A program made the position numbers and the translations under genes. Below the pieces are notes generated by a model that was not told the origin of the DNA, made no database searches, and was given only the letters and a program-made list of their open reading frames with translations. A DNA stretch of 64,000 nucleotides, from positions 167,706 through 231,705 of the forward strand of contig NZ_LIFX01000012.1 in assembly GCF_001297775.1 (NCBI RefSeq), in the 5' to 3' direction. The stretch is from Trabulsiella odontotermitis. Its GTDB lineage: Bacteria > Pseudomonadota > Gammaproteobacteria > Enterobacterales > Enterobacteriaceae. Of this stretch, positions 34,927-44,937 are shown piece after piece; position 1 is the stretch's first letter; each line of letters starts with the position of its first letter.

Positions 34927-35697
34927 TCAGCCGTGTAAAATTTTATCCATCGCGCGGTCGGGCAACAGGCGCTTGAGCAGACTGACGACCCGGGTCACCA
35001 GCGTCACGGGATAGCGGATTTTCGGTTTATCGCTGACAAAAGCATGGCGCACTTTTTCAACGACCGCCTCCGGGCCAAGCGTAAAACGAGCGGCGATCCC
35101 CGGGTTTTCCACCGGTTTATCGGCCTGCGTCTGACTGACGTTTTCGAAAAAACGCGTGCGGATCGGGCCCGGCTCAATCAGACTCACTTTAATACCTGAA
35201 TGGCGCAGTTCCATGCGCAGCGCGTCGGACCAGGCTTCGAGCGCATATTTACTGGCGGCATAAACACCACGGCCCGGCGTGGAGATAAGCCCCATCACCG
35301 ACGACGTCATCACAATACGACCTTCACCGTACGGTACCATCGCTGGCAGCAGGCGCATGGTCAGCTGGTGTGCGCCAAAAACGTTGGCAGAAAACTGCTG
35401 TTCCATCTGTGAACGGCTGATGGTGGAGAGCAGGCCATAGACGCCATAACCGGCGTTATTAAAAATGCCATACAGGCGATTATTGGTGAGCGCGAGCACT
35501 TCATCCGCCGCGCGATCCACACTTTCGGGGGAGTCGAGATCCAACTGAACACCAGTCAGTCCCTTTCCCTGCATACGTGCCACATCCTCAGGTTTACGGC
35601 AGGCGGCCAGCACCCGAAACCCCTGGCGCTTAAGCTCAAGCGCGCTTTCGAGACCAATACCGCTGGAACATCCTGTAATTAAGACCGTTTTTTGCAT
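34927..35697 (-). CDS. ybbO: Short-chain dehydrogenase YbbO
   Basis: 256 residues from ATG 35697; K-12 has a longer annotated N-terminus. NADP-binding TGCSSGIG (8-15), NNAGYG, catalytic Ser in MTSSVMG and YAASK are all present. In K-12 it reduces fatty aldehydes. The start is chosen because the first motif begins at residue 8, as is usual for the family. Confidence 0.93.
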   Translation of the reverse strand: MQKTVLITGCSSGIGLESALELKRQGFRVLAACRKPEDVARMQGKGLTGVQLDLDSPESVDRAADEVLALTNNRLYGIFNNAGYGVYGLLSTISRSQMEQQFSANVFGAHQLTMRLLPAMVPYGEGRIVMTSSVMGLISTPGRGVYAASKYALEAWSDALRMELRHSGIKVSLIEPGPIRTRFFENVSQTQADKPVENPGIAARFTLGPEAVVEKVRHAFVSDKPKIRYPVTLVTRVVSLLKRLLPDRAMDKILHG

Positions 35698-35725
35698 ATC
35701 TTTACCTGGAGACGGCCCCTGAGAC

Positions 35726-36352
35726 TCAGGAGTCGTGGTTAACTAAGGGAGCCAGACGTGTCGCCATCCAGTCCGCAATGAACGGCTGGGCGTCACGATT
35801 GGGGTGAATGCCATCATCCTGCATCCATTGTGGTTTCAGATAGACCTCTTCCATAAAGAACGGCAGGAGGGGGATACTGAATTCACCGGCAAGCTTTGGA
35901 TAAATTGCGCTAAACGCCTCATTATACCGACGCCCGTAGTTGGCGGGCAGGCGAATTTGCATCAGCACAGGCCGGGCATTTGCCGCTTTGATATCCTGTA
36001 AAATGGTGCGCAGCGTTTGTTCTGTCTGTTGTGGCTGAAAGCCGCGCAGACCGTCGTTGCCGCCGAGTTCCACCAGCACCCAGTCTGGCTGATGCTGTTT
36101 CAGCAACGCGGGCAGGCGCGCCAGCCCCTGCTGCGAGGTATCGCCGCTAATGCTGGCATTGATCACACGCGTCTGCGGCTGCCATTTTTCATTGAGCAGC
36201 GCAGGCCAGGCAGCAGTCGCCGCCATACGATACCCGGCGCTCAGGCTGTCACCCAGAACTAATACCGTGTCCGCCGCCGCGGCGCGGAAGGCAAACAGAA
36301 CCAGCAACAGGAAAGGCAAATGCCAGCGGAAAATATACTTGAAGTCCATCAT
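35726..36352 (-). CDS. tesA: Multifunctional acyl-CoA thioesterase I / protease I / lysophospholipase L1 TesA
   Basis: 208 residues, K-12 length. A Sec signal peptide ends FRAAA-ADT. The SGNH hydrolase has Ser in GDSLSAG (block I), Gly-Asn in LGGNDGLRG, and Asp-His in DGIHPN near the C-terminus. It is periplasmic and cleaves acyl-CoA, esters and lysophospholipids. The frame is open to 36586, but ATG 36352 restores the family length. Its 5' end overlaps the divergent ybbA by 33 bases. Confidence 0.96.
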   Translation of the reverse strand: MMDFKYIFRWHLPFLLLVLFAFRAAAADTVLVLGDSLSAGYRMAATAAWPALLNEKWQPQTRVINASISGDTSQQGLARLPALLKQHQPDWVLVELGGNDGLRGFQPQQTEQTLRTILQDIKAANARPVLMQIRLPANYGRRYNEAFSAIYPKLAGEFSIPLLPFFMEEVYLKPQWMQDDGIHPNRDAQPFIADWMATRLAPLVNHDS

Positions 36353-37006
36353 CTTAAGAAGTCCGTCGGTCAGGGGGATCATCAGCTTTCCATCCTTACC
36401 GGAGTTGACCTGGTTGTCAAACGGGGGCAAACCCTGGCGCTGATTGGCGAATCGGGTTCGGGTAAATCCACGCTGCTGGCGATCCTCGCCGGGCTGGATG
36501 ACGGTAGCAGCGGTGACGTTCAACTGCTCGGACAATCGCTCACCAACATGGATGAAGAAGCGCGGGCGAAATTGCGTGCTCAGCATGTTGGCTTTGTTTT
36601 TCAGTCATTTATGTTAATCCCTACGCTCAATGCGCTGGAGAATGTCGAACTGCCGGCGCTACTGCGCGGTGAGAACAGCAGCCAGAGCCGCAAGCAGGCC
36701 AGCGCGTTGCTGGAACAGCTGGGGCTGGGGAAACGTCTCACGCACCTTCCGGCGCAACTGTCCGGCGGCGAGCAGCAGCGCGTGGCGCTGGCCCGTGCGT
36801 TTAACGGTCGCCCGGCGCTGTTGTTTGCTGACGAACCTACCGGCAATCTCGATCGCCAGACGGGCGATAAAATCGCCGACCTGTTGTTCAGCCTCAATCA
36901 GGAACATGGCACCACGCTGGTGCTGGTGACCCACGATCCGGCGCTGGCGGCGCGCTGTGACCGACGTTTACGGCTGGTGGACGGGCAGTTGCAGGAGGAA
37001 GCATGA
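36320..37006 (+). CDS. ybbA: ABC transporter ATP-binding protein YbbA
   Basis: 228 residues, K-12 length. Walker [10 protein letters not shown], signature LSGGEQQR, Walker [13 protein letters not shown] and the H-switch THDP are visible. A LolD/MacB-like ATPase, it works with YbbP and is linked to TesA. Its first 33 bases are shared with the opposite strand of tesA, so promoter sequences for both genes must lie inside the partner gene. It overlaps ybbP by four bases (ATGA). Confidence 0.94.
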   Translation: MPAENILEVHHLKKSVGQGDHQLSILTGVDLVVKRGQTLALIGESGSGKSTLLAILAGLDDGSSGDVQLLGQSLTNMDEEARAKLRAQHVGFVFQSFMLIPTLNALENVELPALLRGENSSQSRKQASALLEQLGLGKRLTHLPAQLSGGEQQRVALARAFNGRPALLFADEPTGNLDRQTGDKIADLLFSLNQEHGTTLVLVTHDPALAARCDRRLRLVDGQLQEEA

Positions 37007-39417
37007 TTGCACGCTGGTTCTGGCGCGAGTGGCGCTCGCCCTCGCTGCTGATCGTCTGGATGGCGCTAAGCCTGGCCGTCGCCTGTGTGCTGGCGCTCGG
37101 CAATATCAGCGATCGAATGGAAAAAGGGCTCAATCAGCAAAGCCGCGATTTTATGGCGGGCGATCGCCAGTTGCGCAGCTCCCGCGAAGTGCCTGACGCA
37201 TGGATAGCCCGAGCGCGTGAGGAAGGGTTAAAAGTCGGCGAGCAACTGAATTTCACCACCATGACCTTTGCCGGAGATACGCCGCAACTTGCCAACGTCA
37301 AAGCGGTGGACGATCTCTATCCGCTGTATGGCAAGCTGGAAACCGACCCGCCCGGGCTCAAACCGACCGCCGGAACGGTGCTGCTGGCGCCGCGCCTGAT
37401 GGCGTTGCTGGATCTTAAACCCGGCGACAACATTGACGTGGGCGATGCCACGCTACGGATCGCCGGGGCGGTGATCCAGGAGCCGGACGGTGGATTCAAT
37501 CCTTTCCAGATGGCACCGCGGTTGATGATGAACATGGCCGATGTGGCGAAAACCGGCGCGGTGCAGCCGGGAAGCCGCATCAGCTGGCGCTATAAATTTG
37601 CCGGTACGCCGGACCAGCTCGAAAGCTATGAGAAATGGCTGTTACCGCAGCTCAAACCGGAGCATCGCTGGTACGGGCTGGAACAGGACGACGGCGCGCT
37701 GGGAAAATCTCTTGAGCGTTCGCAACAGTTTTTGCTGCTTTCCGCGTTACTGACACTGCTGCTGGCGGTGGCGGCCGTCGCTGTGGCGATGGGGCACTAT
37801 TGCCGTAGCCGTTACGATCTGGTGGCGATCCTGAAAACGCTGGGCGCCGGGCGGGTGCAACTGCGCAAGCTGATTATCGGCCAGTGGCTGTTGTTGCTGG
37901 TGATTTCCGTCGTGACCGGCGGCGTCATCGGGCTGTTGTTTGAACAAATCTTAATGATCCTGCTGAAACCGGTGCTGCCCGCCACGCTGCCGCCCGCCAG
38001 TTTCTGGCCGTGGCTGTGGGCGGTGGGGGCAATGGTGGTGATTTCGCTGCTGGTCGGGCTGCGTCCCTATCGGTTGCTGCTGGCAACACAGCCGCTGCGC
38101 GTCCTGCGCGGTGATGTCGTCGCGCAGGTCTGGCCGCTGCACTATTACATCCCGGTGATTACTGTGGTGGTTATTCTGCTGCTGGCGTGGCTGATGGGCG
38201 GCAGCATGCTGCTGTGGTCGGTACTGGCTGGTGCGGTGGTGCTGGCGCTGCTGTGTGGCGTGGTGGGCTGGATCCTGCTCAACGTCCTCAAACGGCTGAC
38301 GCTGAAAGCGCTCCCGTTGCGTCTTGCCGTTAACCGTCTGCTGCGCCAGCCGTGGGCCACGCTCAGCCAGCTGGCGGCCTTCTCGCTGTCGTTCATGCTA
38401 CTGGCGCTGTTGCTGGTGCTGCGCGGTGATCTGCTGGATCGCTGGCAACAGCAGTTGCCGCCGGAAAGCCCGAACTACTTCCTGATTAACATCGCGCCGG
38501 AGCAGGTGGAGCCGGTGAAATCGTTCCTGGCCGGGCATCAGGTGACGCCGGAAGCGTTTTACCCCATCGTCCGCGCGCGACTGACGCAGATTAACGGCGA
38601 GCCGACGGAAGGCAACAGCGATGAATCCCTGAACCGCGAGCTGAATCTGACCTGGCAAAGCCAGCGCCCGGAGCACAATCCGATCATTGACGGCAACTGG
38701 CCGCCGAAAGCCGGAGAGGTCTCTATCGAAGAGGGGCTGGCCGAACGGCTGAACATTAAAACTGGCGATAGCGTCACGTTTACCGGCGATACCCAGGAAT
38801 TCACCGCAAAAGTCTCCAGTATTCGCAAAGTCGACTGGGAGAGCCTGCGTCCTAATTTCTTCTTTATTTTTCCGCCAGGCGCGCTGGATGGACAGCCACA
38901 GAGCTGGCTGACCAGCTTCCGCTGGGATAACGGCAATACGCTGCTGACTCAGTTGAATCGCCAGTTCCCGACGGTCAGTCTGCTGGATATCGGCGCGATC
39001 CTTCAGCAGGTCGGGCAGGTGCTGGGGCAGGTGAGCCGGGCGCTGGAGGTGATGGTGGTGCTGGTCACTGCCTGTGGCATTCTGCTGTTGCTGGCGCAGG
39101 TGCAGGTTGGTATGCGCCAGCGTCATCAGGAACTGGTGGTCTACCGTACGCTTGGCGCAGGCAAACGGCTGCTGCGGCTGACGCTGTGGTCGGAATTCGC
39201 CCTGTTGGGTGTGGTCTCCGGGCTGGTGGCCGCTATCGGTGCGGAAACCGCGCTGGCGGTCTTGCAGACAAAAGTGTTTGATTTCCCGTGGGAGCCTGAC
39301 TGGCGGCTGTGGGTTACGTTACCCGTCTGCGGGGCGATTTTGCTGTCGCTGTGCGGCGGCTGGCTCGGTACGCGCCTGCTGAAAGGCAAAGCGCTGTTCC
39401 GTCAGTTCAGCGGTTGA
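37003..39417 (+). CDS. ybbP: FtsX-like ABC transporter permease YbbP
   Basis: 804 residues, K-12 length. Several hydrophobic segments flank two large periplasmic domains (about 30-240 and 480-660), each FtsX-like core having the motif LKTLGAG or YRTLGAG in a cytoplasmic loop. It probably works with YbbA on a lipid or periplasmic substrate. rhsD follows in K-12 but not here; a terminator and selU come next. Confidence 0.93.
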   Translation: MIARWFWREWRSPSLLIVWMALSLAVACVLALGNISDRMEKGLNQQSRDFMAGDRQLRSSREVPDAWIARAREEGLKVGEQLNFTTMTFAGDTPQLANVKAVDDLYPLYGKLETDPPGLKPTAGTVLLAPRLMALLDLKPGDNIDVGDATLRIAGAVIQEPDGGFNPFQMAPRLMMNMADVAKTGAVQPGSRISWRYKFAGTPDQLESYEKWLLPQLKPEHRWYGLEQDDGALGKSLERSQQFLLLSALLTLLLAVAAVAVAMGHYCRSRYDLVAILKTLGAGRVQLRKLIIGQWLLLLVISVVTGGVIGLLFEQILMILLKPVLPATLPPASFWPWLWAVGAMVVISLLVGLRPYRLLLATQPLRVLRGDVVAQVWPLHYYIPVITVVVILLLAWLMGGSMLLWSVLAGAVVLALLCGVVGWILLNVLKRLTLKALPLRLAVNRLLRQPWATLSQLAAFSLSFMLLALLLVLRGDLLDRWQQQLPPESPNYFLINIAPEQVEPVKSFLAGHQVTPEAFYPIVRARLTQINGEPTEGNSDESLNRELNLTWQSQRPEHNPIIDGNWPPKAGEVSIEEGLAERLNIKTGDSVTFTGDTQEFTAKVSSIRKVDWESLRPNFFFIFPPGALDGQPQSWLTSFRWDNGNTLLTQLNRQFPTVSLLDIGAILQQVGQVLGQVSRALEVMVVLVTACGILLLLAQVQVGMRQRHQELVVYRTLGAGKRLLRLTLWSEFALLGVVSGLVAAIGAETALAVLQTKVFDFPWEPDWRLWVTLPVCGAILLSLCGGWLGTRLLKGKALFRQFSG

Positions 39418-39423
39418 GTGTGA

Positions 39424-39453
39424 TAAAAACAGGCGGGGTTTCCCGCCTGTTTC
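39424..39453. terminator. Bidirectional terminator between ybbP and selU
   Basis: AACAGGCGGG pairs with CCCGCCTGTT (39428-39437 with 39442-39451) with A residues before and T residues after, so it can end transcripts from both convergent genes. Confidence 0.8.
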
Positions 39454-39456
39454 AAC

Positions 39457-40539
39457 CTATTTTCTCAGCCACGCTTTCACGCTCTGCCAGTTGCCGCGAA
39501 AAACGATATTGCCGGCTTTGCGCTCCAGCTGATAGCGGTACATCGGATCGTAATACTCATTCAACAGTGGCACCAGCCAGCTGAAATGCGCCTCGGTTGA
39601 GCCTGTCCGCTGTTGTTGCAGCAACGCGGTGTCGAGATAGTCGGTCAACTGCGCAAAGCGCTGTAACCCCAGACGACGGCGGATAGCGAACAGCCCGTGA
39701 TGCAGATAGTCGCTGTACGCCTGCCAGCCCGCGTCTTCCCCCATCGCAGCGATAAAATCGTGATGCATGCGGGTGAAATACTCTTCCTGCAGACGTTCGA
39801 GACGAATATCAAACGGATCTTCCACCACCGCAATCGGCGACTGCGCCATGCGCTCCCGCAGACACTCCGGCAGATGGTTAGCGCCGATCATATGGCTTTC
39901 ATCTTCCAGCACCCAGCGCAGGTTATCGTTCTGCTGCGCGTTTTTCAGCAGCGCTACGGCCAGGTGATTTTCGAACGTGGCCTGCGGCAGTTGCGCCTGT
40001 AACGTGCGGCCAAACGATGACCCGCGGTGGTGCGCCAGCCCTTCGAGATCAATGCCCTGCGCCATCTCGCGCACCAGTTGCGTTTTGCCGTTGCCGGTAC
40101 AGCCGCCGACCAGCACCAGCGGGTGTTGCACCAGTGATTCTGTCGCCTGAATGGCGGCCTGGCGCAGCGCTTTATAGCCACCGGCTACCAGAGGAAAATC
40201 GACGCCATTTTCTTTCAGCCATTGCTGAACGATGTGTGAACGCTGTCCGCCGCGGGCGCAGCTCAGGTATCCGTGCGGATGACGGGTGCAGGCCTCGCGC
40301 CAGGCGGTGAGACGTCGGGCGCGTTTTTCGCCGCTGACTAACTGATGACCGAGCGCCAGCGCGGCTTCCGAACCCTGGCGTTTATAGCAGGTGCCAACAG
40401 CGGCACGTTCGTCGTCATCCATCAGCGGAATATTTACGGCGGCGGGCATGGCGCCCTGGCTGAATTCAACCGGGGCGCGAACGTCAATAATGGGGATATC
40501 CGCGCTGAGGATCGCGCAGTAATCCGTCCCATCGTTCAT
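39457..40539 (-). CDS. selU: tRNA 2-selenouridine synthase SelU (MnmH/YbbB)
   Basis: 360 residues from ATG 40539 (364 in K-12). An N-terminal rhodanese domain has the active Cys in CARGGQRS, and a P-loop domain has GGCTGNGKT. It replaces the wobble 2-thiouridine of tRNAs by selenouridine via geranylated thiouridine. A TTG two codons upstream is excluded because AAGGA sits at the right distance from the ATG only. The C-terminus diverges from K-12. The allantoin cluster that follows in K-12 is absent. Confidence 0.93.
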   Translation of the reverse strand: MNDGTDYCAILSADIPIIDVRAPVEFSQGAMPAAVNIPLMDDDERAAVGTCYKRQGSEAALALGHQLVSGEKRARRLTAWREACTRHPHGYLSCARGGQRSHIVQQWLKENGVDFPLVAGGYKALRQAAIQATESLVQHPLVLVGGCTGNGKTQLVREMAQGIDLEGLAHHRGSSFGRTLQAQLPQATFENHLAVALLKNAQQNDNLRWVLEDESHMIGANHLPECLRERMAQSPIAVVEDPFDIRLERLQEEYFTRMHHDFIAAMGEDAGWQAYSDYLHHGLFAIRRRLGLQRFAQLTDYLDTALLQQQRTGSTEAHFSWLVPLLNEYYDPMYRYQLERKAGNIVFRGNWQSVKAWLRK

Positions 40540-40646
40540 GGGCAAATCCTTCTGTGAAAGCTGAGCCGATCAGGGCATCGGGGAAGTTTACGCGCCATGA
40601 GGTGTGCCGGGGAAGAGGGAAAAGCGGAATTCCCCGGCGAAAGCGG

Positions 40647-41714
40647 TTATTTCAGATGATTTTGCACCCACGCGATGCCACTGGCATATTCGGCGGGCAG
40701 AATCGGTGTCAGCGCTTCGAGCGTGGCGTACAGCCTGTCGGTGTCGCTGTCGTTCAGATTGAGATGCCCGACTTTGCGGCCCGGACGCACGTCTTTGTCG
40801 TACCAGTGCAGATGCACCAGCGGCAGCTTCAGCCAGTCGTAGTTCAGGTCGGTGCCGATCAGGTTGATCATCACCGACGGGCTGTTGACCACCGGCGGCG
40901 GCAGCGGTAAATCAGTCACGCCGCGCAGATGCAGCTCAAACTGGCTGATTGACGCGCCGTTCTGCGTCCAGTGCCCACTGTTGTGAACGCGTGGCGCCAG
41001 TTCGTTAATCAACAAGCCTGATGGCGTGACAAAACACTCCATCGCCATCACGCCGACGTAATTCAGTTCGTTCATGATTGCGGTGAGCATCTTCTCAGCC
41101 TGCGCCTGCTGCTGAGCATCGGCCTGCGGAAACGCCACGCTGACGCGTAAAATGCCGTCCTGATGCAAATTGTGCGTTAGCGGGTAGAACACGGTGCTGC
41201 CATCATGGGCGCGGGCACCGACCAGCGACACTTCGCCGGAGAATTTAATGCCCTGCTCAACGATGCATTCGCCGTAACATTCCTGCGGCAGCTCGTCGGT
41301 TTCACCCGCGCGCAGACGCCACTGACCGCGACCGTCATAACCCCCGGTACGGCGCTTAACGATTGCCAGCTCGCCAAGACGCGCAAACACGCCCGGCCAT
41401 TCGCTGGCGTCTGCCAGCAGTTGCCACGGCGCGGTGGGCAATCCGAGCTTATCGAACAGTGATTTCTGAGTCAGGCGATCGGCGATAATCGGGAACACGT
41501 CGCGGTTGACGAACGCCGGGTGACGCGCCAGTTCGCGGGTCAGCGCCGTTTCCGGCCAGCGTTCGATTTCAGCGGTGATCACGCTCTGATGAAACGGCAC
41601 GGCTTCGGGATCGGCCTCCAGGCCGACCGGCCAGACGGCAATGCCCAGCGGTTCACCCGCCTGGCGCAGCATCCGGCCAAGCTGACCGTTGCCGAGCACG
41701 CAAACCTGCTTCAT
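40647..41714 (-). CDS. purK: 5-(carboxyamino)imidazole ribonucleotide synthase PurK
   Basis: 355 residues, K-12 length. ATP-grasp enzyme of purine synthesis: AIR + bicarbonate + ATP to N5-CAIR. The N-terminal [12 protein letters not shown] and central [16 protein letters not shown]-binding blocks are seen, with [13 protein letters not shown] near the end. Its start overlaps the purE stop by four bases. Confidence 0.97.
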   Translation of the reverse strand: MKQVCVLGNGQLGRMLRQAGEPLGIAVWPVGLEADPEAVPFHQSVITAEIERWPETALTRELARHPAFVNRDVFPIIADRLTQKSLFDKLGLPTAPWQLLADASEWPGVFARLGELAIVKRRTGGYDGRGQWRLRAGETDELPQECYGECIVEQGIKFSGEVSLVGARAHDGSTVFYPLTHNLHQDGILRVSVAFPQADAQQQAQAEKMLTAIMNELNYVGVMAMECFVTPSGLLINELAPRVHNSGHWTQNGASISQFELHLRGVTDLPLPPPVVNSPSVMINLIGTDLNYDWLKLPLVHLHWYDKDVRPGRKVGHLNLNDSDTDRLYATLEALTPILPAEYASGIAWVQNHLK

Positions 41715-42220
41715 GCCGCACCCCGCGGATCCGGGTTATTCAGTACGTCATCGGTTTGTGCTTTGCGCCAGTCACTCAGACGCTGGTGCAGGGCCGCGTC
41801 GTGCTGGGCGAGAATTTGTGCAGCCAGCAGAGCCGCGTTTGCCGCACCCGCTTTACCGATCGCCAGCGTGCCAACCGGAATGCCGCGCGGCATCTGGACG
41901 ATGGAGTAGAGGCTGTCGACCCCGCTCAGCGCGGCGCTTTGCACCGGCACGCCGAGTACCGGCACCAGGGTTTTCGCGGCAATCATGCCCGGCAGATGCG
42001 CCGCGCCGCCCGCGCCCGCAATAATCACCTGATAGCCGTTCGCTTCCGCGCTTTCGGCAAAGCTGAACAGTTTGTCAGGGGTACGGTGAGCGGAAACCAC
42101 TTCGGCGTGGTACGGAACATTCAGGGCGTCGAGAATTTCGCTGGCGAACTGCATGGTTGCCCAGTCGCTTTTGGACCCCATAACGATGGCGATACGTGCC
42201 GGATTAGTGCGGGAAGACAT
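41711..42220 (-). CDS. purE: N5-CAIR mutase PurE
   Basis: 169 residues, K-12 length. It converts N5-CAIR to CAIR. The active-site block MGSKSDW and SAHRTPD, then [10 protein letters not shown], are intact. The frame is open 34 codons upstream, but ATG 42220 gives the family start MSSRxNPAR, and a PurR box lies in that extension. First gene of purEK. Confidence 0.97.
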   Translation of the reverse strand: MSSRTNPARIAIVMGSKSDWATMQFASEILDALNVPYHAEVVSAHRTPDKLFSFAESAEANGYQVIIAGAGGAAHLPGMIAAKTLVPVLGVPVQSAALSGVDSLYSIVQMPRGIPVGTLAIGKAGAANAALLAAQILAQHDAALHQRLSDWRKAQTDDVLNNPDPRGAA

Positions 42221-42291
42221 GCGTCTTAAAACTCCTGTGGGTGTCATACACACTGCTGCAGAGGGCACAGAGAATAGCACGGAAAACCGGC

Positions 42292-42307
42292 AAGGAAAAC
42301 GGTTGCG
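42292..42307 (-). promoter_or_regulatory. PurR operator upstream of purE
   Basis: The minus strand reads CGCAACCGTTTTCCTT, one or two changes from the PurR consensus ACGCAAACGTTTnCnT and like the K-12 purE operator. It is about 70 bases before the purE start. Confidence 0.88.
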
Positions 42308-42337
42308 CAGCCATGAAATCACGATACCCGAAGAGGG

Positions 42338-43279
42338 TCAGAATAAATTCTGCTGGAAGATCACCGGTTGTAACAGGTGTGGATCCACCCCGGTGGCGTC
42401 ACCGAGTAAAAAGGGGCTGTGGGGATCGTGCTTTTTGAAATTGCTGTTCGCCAGGTTGTGATTGAAGGTGGCATAGCAATATTTGCAGCCATGCAAACAG
42501 GTATTGTATGCCCCGATATCAATGCTTTTGATACAACCGCAGGCTTCACGCTGACCGGGATCTTTACTGCTTGCCAGTGACAGACCAAACAGCGTGTTGA
42601 TCAGCGCGTCGTCGATGCATTTGCCATGCAGAATGCCCTGCATCGCCAGGTCAACGTCCTCGGCACAGGAATAAATCTCCAGACCATGCTGCCGGGCGAT
42701 GTCCGCCATCTTTTGCGAGAGCGACAAGCAGAGTTCATGGTTGTGGGTAATATCGCTGTACACCAGTGAATCGACGGTTTTCAGGTTTTTTTCGGTTTTC
42801 TGATAGAAATCCGCAAAGCTAATCACGACGCGGCGGGTGTGGCCTTCCAGTTCACCCGCCAGTTTGCTGAACAGGCGAAGATGCTCATCAAAAGGCAGCA
42901 TGTTAGAGAACAGGATAGGATCGTAACGCCAGATCACTTTGTCAGCGCCCACTTTCGCTGACAACTGTTTAAACACATCGATCGCCTTATGCGGGTTCAG
43001 CGTTTTTGCTTCCAGTACGCGCGGGTAACCCGTAATGGTGAACTGGAAATAAAAGCGATGCCCGAGTTCGCTCAACTCATCAAGATAGGGGAGCAATTTT
43101 GTGGGGTTGCGCGTCCAGAACACGATGGCATCAACATCTTCTGGCAACAGCGAGACGCGCGATATCTGATGATAGTTAAACGGATTGCGGGTCAGCAAAA
43201 ACCCCGCACGAATACGGTTCATCAACCATTCGCTATAAAACGCAGGAATGTCAGTGCGGCGACTGGCGCTGATGATCAT
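42338..43279 (-). CDS. DUF1848 family protein with C-terminal radical-SAM-type Cys motif
   Basis: 313 residues, not in K-12 at this place. The first 230 residues have the DUF1848 hallmarks: ISASRRTDIPAFY at the start, VFWTRNP, FTITGYP, KVIWRYDPI and RRVVISFADFYQKT, a pattern of alternating strands and helices. The end has C205 and C221 (SCAED, GKCID), C247 and C249, and C261-x3-C265-x2-C268 in NTCLHGCKYCYA, the canonical [4Fe-4S]-SAM motif, placed at the end rather than the beginning. A redox or radical-SAM function is inferred; the reaction is unknown. It overlaps the upstream gene by four bases. Confidence 0.82.
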   Translation of the reverse strand: MIISASRRTDIPAFYSEWLMNRIRAGFLLTRNPFNYHQISRVSLLPEDVDAIVFWTRNPTKLLPYLDELSELGHRFYFQFTITGYPRVLEAKTLNPHKAIDVFKQLSAKVGADKVIWRYDPILFSNMLPFDEHLRLFSKLAGELEGHTRRVVISFADFYQKTEKNLKTVDSLVYSDITHNHELCLSLSQKMADIARQHGLEIYSCAEDVDLAMQGILHGKCIDDALINTLFGLSLASSKDPGQREACGCIKSIDIGAYNTCLHGCKYCYATFNHNLANSNFKKHDPHSPFLLGDATGVDPHLLQPVIFQQNLF

Positions 43280-44115
43280 CGCGTGTATTCCAGAATTTGG
43301 TAGTTCATATAGCTGTTCGTCAGCACCGGATTATGGACGACCCGGCATTTACAATCCAGCTCTGCACCTTCTTCGCAAAGATGTTTTCCTTCTTCTGGAT
43401 AGTCGAAACCATAATTTATTGCTTTTAATCCTAAAAATTGTTTTCCGCCCCGGTAAAACGTCTCATCACTGGGATCTTCAGTTGTGAAGCCCTGCTTTAA
43501 CATCGCGTCATGAACGAGTGAAAAAAGTTCAACATGATGATGGTTGAGGTTGTGATTGACGGTAATAAAAGAATTGAGGAAGTAGACGGTATCTTTTGGT
43601 GTACTGGCTATTTTGCTGGCGAACGCCTGCATATCAATATTTTCAGCAATATCACCCAGTGATTTCGGGAAGATAAAAACATCCGTATCATTAAGTTCAG
43701 TTTGCGTGATGTCGGCAATGGACATCGTTTTTAAGCACAGGTTATTGTCGCTTTCAGGAAGTAAATCTCTTGTTTTCCATTTGCTGATGTCATAACCAGA
43801 ATAATCGAATTCAATATCTTGCAGATTATGCATAAGCGCAAAGTAATCCGGATAGAGGCCGCAGCCAAAAGAAGAGACATTTATTTCGTCTACGCCTTTC
43901 TCTTCCAGCCTTTCGGCTAACTCACTGGCAAGCACACAATATTCAAAGTAATAAGCGGGAAGGTATTTTAGCGCATAAATTTTTTGATAAATTTCATCAT
44001 CATAATTGCCATTTACCGGTGATGCTTCAGAGTAACCACACAAATCACCATCCTGCATGATGCTGTCATAAAAATTATTGACAACCTCATGGATAAAATC
44101 ACGTTCTATGTTCAT
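43276..44115 (-). CDS. Methyltransferase-like protein of unknown function
   Basis: 279 residues from ATG 44115, which has GGGA five bases upstream; the frame continues 12 codons further. A Gly-rich loop FGCGLYPD (83-90) and acidic strand end YSGYDIS (D109) fit motifs I and II of class I SAM-binding Rossmann folds, and DVFIFPKSLGDI resembles motif IV. C247, C255 and C257 near the C-terminus could bind metal. The gene is clearly richer in A and T than its neighbours, a sign of transfer. The ATGA overlap with the DUF1848 gene marks an operon. I do not recognise a characterised family. Confidence 0.7.
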   Translation of the reverse strand: MNIERDFIHEVVNNFYDSIMQDGDLCGYSEASPVNGNYDDEIYQKIYALKYLPAYYFEYCVLASELAERLEEKGVDEINVSSFGCGLYPDYFALMHNLQDIEFDYSGYDISKWKTRDLLPESDNNLCLKTMSIADITQTELNDTDVFIFPKSLGDIAENIDMQAFASKIASTPKDTVYFLNSFITVNHNLNHHHVELFSLVHDAMLKQGFTTEDPSDETFYRGGKQFLGLKAINYGFDYPEEGKHLCEEGAELDCKCRVVHNPVLTNSYMNYQILEYTR

Positions 44116-44211
44116 AACGATCCCGCAATATTTATTATTTCGTTCCAGCATAGCGGTACCGGAACCCGGGATGATGATCTACATCAGTAGAACATAGCGG
44201 GAAAAGCAAAT

Positions 44212-44934
44212 TTAAAACGGGAAGGCGATAAGTTCAACGTTCTCAGCTGTCACTTTGATCATCGACCCTTCGCTGTGCCAGGCACCCAGCACGGCGCGAA
44301 ACGCCTCGTCGCCATTGGCCTGTAAGGCATGGATCGCCGGGCGATGGGTGTGCCCGTGGATCAGCCATTGCACGCGGTGTTTTTCCATCACGCTGACCAC
44401 CGCCTGAGGGTTAACGTCCATCACTTCTAAGGATTTACTGCTGTTAGCGGCTTTACTGCCTGCGCGCATGCGGGCGGCGATTTTCTGGCGGATAAACAGC
44501 GGCAGGGCGAGAAACAGCGTCTGGATCCACGGCGTGTGCACTTTTTTGCGAAACGCCTGATAGCCGGTATCGTCAGTACAGAGCGTATCGCCATGCATGA
44601 TCAGCACCCGGCGACCGTTGATGTCCAGTACCTTTTCTTCCGGCAGCAGGAGCATTCCGCTTTCGCGCGCGAAGCGTTTGCCGACGAGGAAATCACGGTT
44701 GCCGTGGATGAAATAGCAGGGAACGCCAGCATCCACCAGCGCGTGAATGGCGGCGGCAATTTCACGATGCAGCGGGTTCGGATCGTCATCACCGATCCAC
44801 GCTTCAAACAGATCGCCCAGAATACAGAGCGCGTCCGCCTGACGGGCTTCACCGTTTAAAAATCGCAGAAAACCGGCGGTGATCGCCGGTTCTTCTGTGT
44901 GCAGATGTAAGTCTGCAATAAAGAGTGTCGCCAC
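44212..44934 (-). CDS. lpxH: UDP-2,3-diacylglucosamine pyrophosphohydrolase LpxH
   Basis: 240 residues, K-12 length. Lipid A synthesis: cleaves UDP-2,3-diacylglucosamine to lipid X and UMP, at the inner face of the membrane. Calcineurin-like metal motifs [25 protein letters not shown] and HGHTH are intact. It is four bases downstream of ppiB on the same strand, so they are co-transcribed. Confidence 0.97.
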   Translation of the reverse strand: MATLFIADLHLHTEEPAITAGFLRFLNGEARQADALCILGDLFEAWIGDDDPNPLHREIAAAIHALVDAGVPCYFIHGNRDFLVGKRFARESGMLLLPEEKVLDINGRRVLIMHGDTLCTDDTGYQAFRKKVHTPWIQTLFLALPLFIRQKIAARMRAGSKAANSSKSLEVMDVNPQAVVSVMEKHRVQWLIHGHTHRPAIHALQANGDEAFRAVLGAWHSEGSMIKVTAENVELIAFPF

Positions 44935-44937
44935 GAA

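Noticed and set aside
35726..36586. Longer TesA starting at 36586
   Set aside because: The added 78 residues are the reverse complement of ybbA coding sequence and would bury the signal peptide.
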